Shown here piece after piece: positions 58,467 through 64,000 of a DNA stretch of 64,000 nt (position 1 is its first letter; each line of letters starts with the position of its first letter). The translations under genes were made by a program, and so were the position numbers. This DNA is from Verticillium longisporum (Eukaryota; Ascomycota; Sordariomycetes; Glomerellales; Plectosphaerellaceae): contig JAETXT010000008.1 of NCBI GenBank assembly GCA_019188255.1, forward strand, positions 1,984,001 through 2,048,000, written 5' to 3'. The notes beneath the pieces were generated by a model. That model did not search any database. It worked only from the letters and a program-made list of their open reading frames with translations, and was not told where the DNA came from.

Positions 58467-58805
58467 GGCTGCAGCGAAAGAAGATGGACGCTTCGTATAT
58501 ATCATGTGGCCACATGTTCGGGCCCGAGCTGAGAGGCATTGACATGGAGAATCTTATTGCAAGCGGATCGACGACTCGTTCTGGGTTGGTAATCTCAAAA
58601 TAGTCCTCTACTTTGGCTCTGTGCTTCTCACCCCAATGGCATGGCACGTGTTGAGGCATACGTCGCCAGAATGCGGGGAGCCAAACTGGCCTCTCACGCA
58701 CGAAAGGCTGCATGTCCCGCATGGCTTGAGGATCGCAGGTGCTTCTCCGTATGGAGCTTCGCAGCTCAGTCATCGAGATCGAGACTTGACCCGCGTGCTT
58801 GGCCC
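58467..58805. other. Intergenic, no gene seen
   Basis: About 340 bp between the doubtful gene and the 3' end of the ankyrin gene. Nothing recognisable. Confidence 0.4.
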
Positions 58806-59620
58806 TCAGCCGTCATCGGGATCCTCCACAATCCTCACAGCACCGCCCTTCTTCTGGCCCTCCGTTTCACGGCGGACGACCTTTCTACGCTCAATCTCCG
58901 TCACCAGGCCTTTCAGGTATACCTCTGCCTGCACAGTTGCGCTGTAGGAGAGAGCCGTCCAGCTCCATTTATTCCTCCTCTCGGCATCAGCGCCGGCAGC
59001 GAGGAGTGTCCTGAGGACCAGCAGATTACCATTGCCGCTCGCAAAGTGCAGAGCAGTGTTGCCGTCGAGATCAGCGATCTGCACGGCCTCTTCCGGGCCG
59101 TTGGGTGCATACGTCAGCAGAATCTGCAGCACGGTATCGTGGCCGCCGCGGCTGGCTTCCATAATGGCATCTCGTCTGTGCGCATCCCGTCTGTGTATGA
59201 CTTTGGGGTACCGCTCACAGATGAGGTGGACGACCTCGGTGCGGCCGGCGCCGGCTGCGAGCATGAGAGCTGTCTGGTGTTTCTCGTTCAGCGCAGGGTC
59301 GGGGTCTTCGTGGCCGAGATCGATGAGTACGCGGCAGACTTCGACATGGCCGAGGAAGGCGGCGAGGTGGAGGTTCGAGTTGGAGAGGCCTTCAGGGGAC
59401 GCATCGGGGCTGTGGAGGGCTTGGGGGTTCGAGTTGAGGATTCGCTTGACGAGCGATGCGTCGTTGGCAATGATCGCCCTGCGAACACGGGTGGTTGCTT
59501 CGATCCTAGGCGGCGCGAGTCAGCTGTGGTCAAAAGGGCCGCGTGGGTCGATTGTGAGGGTAAATACGGACATCTCGGGATCGAATGGGGGTGGCTGCCT
59601 GCAGTCGTGAGGGGTCGCAT
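58806..59620 (-). CDS. Ankyrin-repeat protein, 250 aa
   Basis: Exons 59620-59568 and 59505-58806 around a 62-bp intron 59506-59567 (GTATTT...CCTAG with a CTGAC branch site, phase 2). Repeats in order: RRAIIANDASLVKRILNSNP, SNSNLHLAAFLGHVEVCRVLI, HQTALMLAAGAGRTEVVHLI, RRDAIMEASRGGHDTVLQIL and GNTALHFASGNGNLLVLRTLL with LLAAGADAERRNKWSWTALSYS, so about five to six ankyrin units. The C-terminus is charged (IERRKVVRRETEGQKK). Ankyrin arrays bind partner proteins; no specific partner can be inferred. It is divergent from the oxygenase gene, with 717 bp between starts. The first exon codes only 17 residues and is the least certain part. Confidence 0.85.
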
Positions 59621-60337
59621 TGCGAGCAGAAGCCGCCTGCAGCTTGACAATTCGAAGTGCAGTGGAACTGAATCGCGATGACAGGCCTTCCGCCTGGTAT
59701 CGAGTCTTGCGGAATGCCTGCGTCTGGAGGACAAGCTTCCAGCTGGTGGACTTGATGACGGAAGGTCGTCCAGCGGCTGCGTCCTCATCACGAGCTTGGC
59801 CTGTGCTGGTGGGGGGCTTTCCTCTCTGGAGGCCTGTGGATTAGGCGGGGGAGTGGCCCAAGCTCCCATGCCATCGCCCAAAGGCGCCTAACACACGTCT
59901 GAACTGTGGTCCTTCAGTGGTATGGCCATGAAACCAAGGCAAGGTTGCGTACCTTGTCTCATGCAGGTCATATTGTTTGAAGGATCAATTGCCCGGCTGG
60001 TGGTGTTGTGAGATGTAGTGAAATCCTACTCGTTTCGGCTTGTTTGTATCAGCAACGTTGCCGACCAATTCATGTAGTCTAGATTGGCTATCGCCAGCCG
60101 TCTTGCCAATCAACGGGCTTACGCTGGTAGTTCTACCAAATGCCAATACACAATTGCATGGCTCCCGTGAAACAGACGCTATTCTTAATCGAATAGATAT
60201 GCAATTAGACGCTGAGGCGGGGCCACTGCGCCGGGGCGGATCGATTCCGCACCAGTGCCGAAGACTCGAGCCAAATTCCTCTCGTCGGAACAGCCCACCT
60301 CCATCCCCATCAATCCAACCGACAATCGAATTCAACA
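59621..60337. other. Divergent promoter region, ankyrin / oxygenase
   Basis: About 720 bp between two divergent ATGs. No coding signal or clear motif beyond ordinary AT-rich patches. Confidence 0.4.
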
Positions 60338-61862
60338 ATGGCGAAATCCAAGTCTCGAAAGCGAAAGCAGACGGCCCAGGCCGACCTGCCGAACAAGAAC
60401 CTCAAGACCGTCAGTACCATCACGCCACCTCCCGATGGCGCGACACAGGAGCCCAAGAGTCTGCAGACCGTCGTTTCGGAAGAGGAATTCGAAATCACCG
60501 TCGAAACGTTGACGGCGCTCGCCCAATATCCAAACTTGATCAAGTCAAAGTTCTGCAAGGATCTCCGAGTCGCCGCCTATGAATTTCGCCAAGCCTGTGC
60601 CACGGGTGTCAACAGCGCTGGTATGTTCGACAACGACGAGAAATGGCAGTCGTACGGTGGCGAATATAATTACTAACGTACTCTGCAGCAGCAGGAATGA
60701 GTCTGACGGCGCGGATAACGGCAGCACTTACGGATGGCAAATATATGGATGCGAGGATCATGTTGGCTGAAATGAGAATCAGGGGTGAGGAGCCCAAATT
60801 GGGTGCTTTGTGTCGCTGGGTTCGCGACCTCGACATGATCAGTGGTCTATCGACATTGCCAGCAGGGCAAGGAACGGAGGTTGAACGATCGGCGAGCGAA
60901 CTCGAGATCCTCAGCGTTATGGACGGCGTCCTTCGCGTCACAGGGCCTGTTGATGCGAACATGGACGCTGCGACGCACCCAACGTCTCCGATGATTCTTC
61001 AAAAGATTTGGGATCTTCGACCCTCGACACCAAGCCTCGAAGTTCGAGCCTCAGTTCTCGATAAGTCCATATTCGACTCGGCACCACCAAACCTGGCGAA
61101 AGACCTGCGGATCATTGAAGAGACACCAGGGCCCATGCGAAAGCCCCCAAACCATCATCCGGCAATCCTCTACACAACCGCCCCGAATGCGATTCCCCTC
61201 TCACCAACACCACATGCCATCACCTATCATGACCATCCTACCGTCCCAAACCTTCACCTCGCCACAAATCTTCTCTTCCTGACGAATGTCAAGCCATCAT
61301 TGCTGCTGGCGAAACCGTCAACTTCCTGCCTGACGCACCTCTGCGGGAGGACGGCGACATCAGTATCTTGGCCCACAACTTCTACTGGATCATCGATACT
61401 GCGTTCCACGACATTCTGTGGTCCCGCATCTCTTCCTACGTACCGTCAGCAGTGAATGGGCGTCAAGCCCGCGGATTGAACCGAAGATTCCGCGTGTACC
61501 GCTACGTCCCGGGCGCCGAATATCGCACACACATCGATGGGGCCTGGCCTCCGTCAGGCATCCTTGCTGATGATACGTACGTATACGACGCATCGCCTCA
61601 GGAGAAGAAGCAGAGCTCGCTCTTCACCTTCCTCATCTACCTGAATGATGATTTCGAAGGCGGCGAGACGACCTTTTCTATGCCGGCGCAGCGAGAGGGC
61701 ACGCTAAATGCTTATCCCGTCAAGCCAGTGATGGGCGGTGTAGCAATATTCCCTCACGGCGAAACGCGGGGGGCGCTGCTTCATGAAGGGACGGGCGTGA
61801 GGAATGGCGCCAAGTATGTGATACGAACAGACGTTGAATATGATGTTGAGCCTTCGGCTTAG
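60338..61862 (+). CDS. 2-oxoglutarate/Fe(II) oxygenase (prolyl-4-hydroxylase-like), with a frameshift
   Basis: Exons 60338-60620 and 60689-61862 around a 68-bp intron with TACTAAC branch site. The N-terminal half begins MAKSKSRKRKQ, a basic segment that may direct nuclear entry, then helical (EFEITVETLTALAQYPNLI, YMDARIMLAEMRIRGEEPK). The C-terminal catalytic domain has ISILAHNFYWIIDTAFHD, the iron pair HxD in RTHIDGAW, FLIYLNDDFEGGETTF, and the distal His in GALLHEG with the 2-oxoglutarate Arg in YVIRTDVEY. The frame is lost near 61281-61288: NLHLATNLLFLT is in one frame and ECQAIIAAGETVNFLPDAPLR in another, so one base appears missing. With that allowance the length is about 485 aa. The domain is certain; the substrate is unknown. 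Confidence 0.85.
60681..60694 (+). other. Triple tandem splice acceptor (CAGCAGCAG)
   Basis: After the TACTAAC branch site at 60671-60677 the intron ends CTCTGCAGCAGCAGGA. Three in-frame acceptors, 3 bp apart, give products differing by one or two alanine-coding triplets. Confidence 0.75.
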
Positions 61863-62516
61863 GGTGTCGGCCTATTTCCTGGGGAGTTCCAAATGAAAAG
61901 CGATTCTTTTGTTCATAAAGCTGACCACCTTCCTCGTGATTTTGTCTCCGACGAGTATCATCAGGATGCTTTCAAAGAATTCCCTCGTCCTGAATCGCCT
62001 CTACTTTCTCGCTTTGATTTGTTGTAAACAATTTGGACGCTTCACCTACGGTGATGGATGCACCGCGACCAGCCAGTCTGACCCCAGTTTCAAGTCACTC
62101 ACTCAGGCCTCGTCGACGAGGCACGCGCAGCCTTATCCAACTCACTGATCCAGCACCACAACCGCCCGTCAAGTTACGAATTGTCCTCTCACTGTTTCTC
62201 TCTCCCAGCCTTCCCTGCCATGCATGCCAGCATTACGCCATGATTGGGCCAATCTCTGCGTGCGCGAAGCTTCGGGGCTGAGCTGCATGGACGTCAGCCG
62301 CTGTGCGCCAGGGGCATGTGGATTGATACAAAGCTGCAGCAAACAGACCATAAGTTCAGCTGCAGTTTGGGGGCCGAAATGCCTGTGCAATCGGAGGCAT
62401 CCACTTGATCCGACTCCAGCTTTGACGACATTCCTTCCAAGACCCCTCATGCTTTTCACCACGTCTTGTCGTGGACTTGTTCTGATCTCTGTGACCTGAG
62501 GAATACATCGCTCGTC
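61863..62516. other. Intergenic region before the NACHT gene
   Basis: About 650 bp, oxygenase 3' UTR and NACHT promoter. Open frames here show no domains. Confidence 0.4.
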
Positions 62517-64000
62517 ATGGATCCACTGTCCATTGCTGCGAGCACCGCCGGACTGCTTACCCTCACAGCCCAAATCATCACGCGGGGCTATGCGTGTATG
62601 ATGCGACTGAAGAGCAACGATGACGATGTCCGCGCAGCCGTCAACGACGTCTCCAGCTTCTCGGGGATCCTCATGGCAATCGAGTCGCAATCCAAAGAGC
62701 GCGGCGACGACATTGCCTCGCCTATGAGTCACCTTATCATTAAGAATCAACCATTGTGGAGGAAGAAGGTTGACGAGTGCGAAGCGGTGCTGGTGGAGAT
62801 GCTTGAAATCCTGGACACACTCACCAAGGCGAACAAGGCACAATTGCTTATCAAGGGCAACAGCCTGTGGGAGAAGCTTGAGAAATCTACCGCCCAGATC
62901 GAGACGTCAAAGAGCTTCTTTATCCTATGTCTGCAACTGCAGAATAAGTGAGTGGGACGTTAGACAGATTAGAGATCACTCAGTCCACTGACCTCTGAAA
63001 GTGAGGATATCAGGTCCTCTCAGAAGATAAGCGGGAAGATCATGTCGTCACTAGATCGCCTACGGGATGAGCAAGATTGCGCAAGGCAGGAGGCCAAATT
63101 GAAGGAACGAAGTATGACCTGGCATACCTAGTGACCATCTGTCTGGTAACTAATTGTGATCAGAGGAACAACAGCATGGGATGATGGAATGGCTTGGCTT
63201 CCCTGGCGAAGCGATGCAAGATGACCTAATCAACACAGGACACCCAGACTCCTCTCAATGGCTTTTTGAGCGCGAGGAGTTCATCGACTGGCTCACAGCT
63301 GATGGGCAGTCAGGTTTATGGCTTCGAGGTCCACGTAAGATTCACTTCGCACCCCTCAGTTTACCCTTTCATGCAGTCAGTCAAATCACTAAAAAATGAA
63401 TTAGAGGGCTCTGGAAAGACCATCATTGTGTAAGGGTCCCATACCCCACTGTGTCTACTGTCATTCATTAGGGTGAGATAGTTCACGAGTCATCGACTTC
63501 ATCCAGACCCAGTGTCTAGACCAGGATGCGGTCCTGCTCTTTCACTTCTGCAGATTTACGGACGAGGCGACGAGATCACAAGACCAGCTTCTTGGGGCTC
63601 TCATCACACAGCTTCTTGATAACCTGCCAGAAGACTCGCCTCTTCCTGACACCCTCACCTCGATGATGAAACGATCCCGATTTTCGTCATATCCCCGCGT
63701 TTCAAGACTCAAACCGGTCTTCTTGGAGCTTTGCAAAGCTCATGCAACGGTCTACATTGTTGTTGATGGTTTGGACGAACTTGACAATCTCAGAGACATC
63801 CTAGGTATTTTTCGATCTCTCAACATGCTGCAAACCCCTTCGATCAAGCTTTTTGTCTCCAGCAGATCAAACACAGAGCTGAAGACTGCCTTCGCATCAT
63901 ACATCAATGTTGAGATCTTGCCCGAAGATGTTGAGTCTGACGTACAAATGTTTGTGCGTGATAACTTGGAGGAACTCCTCTCTGGTAACGAAGAGGAAAT
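62517..64000 (+). CDS. HeLo-like / NACHT STAND protein, 5' part (3' truncated by window edge)
   Basis: Five exons in the window: 62517-62947, 63002-63111, 63164-63334, 63405-63429, 63482-64000+. Introns are 52-70 bp and each restores the frame. The N-terminus MDPLSIAASTAGLLTLTAQI through KSNDDDVRAAVNDVSSFSGIL is the fungal N-terminal domain of STAND proteins (HeLo-like). After an amphipathic linker, SQWLFEREEFIDWL leads to the NACHT: Walker A GPQGSGKT, near residue 240 and split by an intron, then FIQTQCLDQDAVLLFHFCRF and Walker B VYIVVDGLDEL, with IKLFVSSRSNTEL following. Such NOD-like proteins act in non-self recognition and regulated cell death; C-terminal repeats (ankyrin, WD40 or TPR) usually sense the trigger but lie beyond the window. 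The ATG at 62517 gives the canonical MDPLS start. Confidence 0.9.

Overview
The window reads as nuclear DNA of a filamentous ascomycete (Pezizomycotina). Protein genes carry short introns of about 50-100 bp with GT-AG ends and CTGAC/CTAAC-type branch sites. The gene set is typically fungal: Zn2Cys6 regulator, GH3 glycosidase, HeLo-like/NACHT STAND protein. GC-balanced gene stretches alternate sharply with AT-rich blocks almost devoid of CA and TG dinucleotides, the mark of repeat-induced point mutation (RIP). Class-level placement is not resolved from the sequence alone.

Layout. 1-7.7 kb: 3' end of a sulfatase, a regulator with two tandem Zn2Cys6 clusters, and a convergent secreted GH3 glycosidase broken by one in-frame stop; a possible 3' exon of a GPI-anchored protein follows. 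7.75-10.86 kb: a RIP-ruined hAT-like DNA transposon with terminal inverted repeats and a perfect 8-bp target duplication, carrying a tRNA-like sequence. 11.5-20.3 kb: a housekeeping island with an AMSH/Sst2-type deubiquitinase, a small unknown protein, prefoldin subunit 6, VPS4 ATPase and NOP56. 20.3-26.6 kb: GC-balanced but no convincing gene. 26.7-50.45 kb: a nested transposon graveyard. A complete Ty1/copia element (27267-36671, 5-bp duplication) and an inverted, truncated second copy (about 41375-47319) flank a Ty3/gypsy relic. Each copia copy has independently received the same 1.86-kb pogo/Fot1-type transposon, which shows no RIP. A roughly 345-bp-arm palindrome and a third copy of its unit close the block. 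51.5-64 kb: a basic disordered protein, a coiled-coil protein with 25 consecutive Asp, a PY-rich conserved protein, a doubtful membrane protein, an ankyrin protein, a 2-oxoglutarate/Fe(II) oxygenase, and the 5' part of a HeLo-like/NACHT gene running off the end.

How parts relate. AMSH/Sst2 and VPS4 both act in ESCRT/multivesicular-body sorting. The double-zinc-cluster regulator lies between two hydrolases and could control them; this is inference. Several genes carry single-base lesions (VPS4, the oxygenase, one pogo copy), many in or beside homopolymer runs. For an ATPase as central as VPS4 these look more like assembly errors than real breaks; the GH3 stop does not fit that pattern. The strongest biological signal is the pair of nearly identical un-RIPed pogo elements at different TA sites of two heavily RIPed copia copies, where each copia preserves the empty site of the other.
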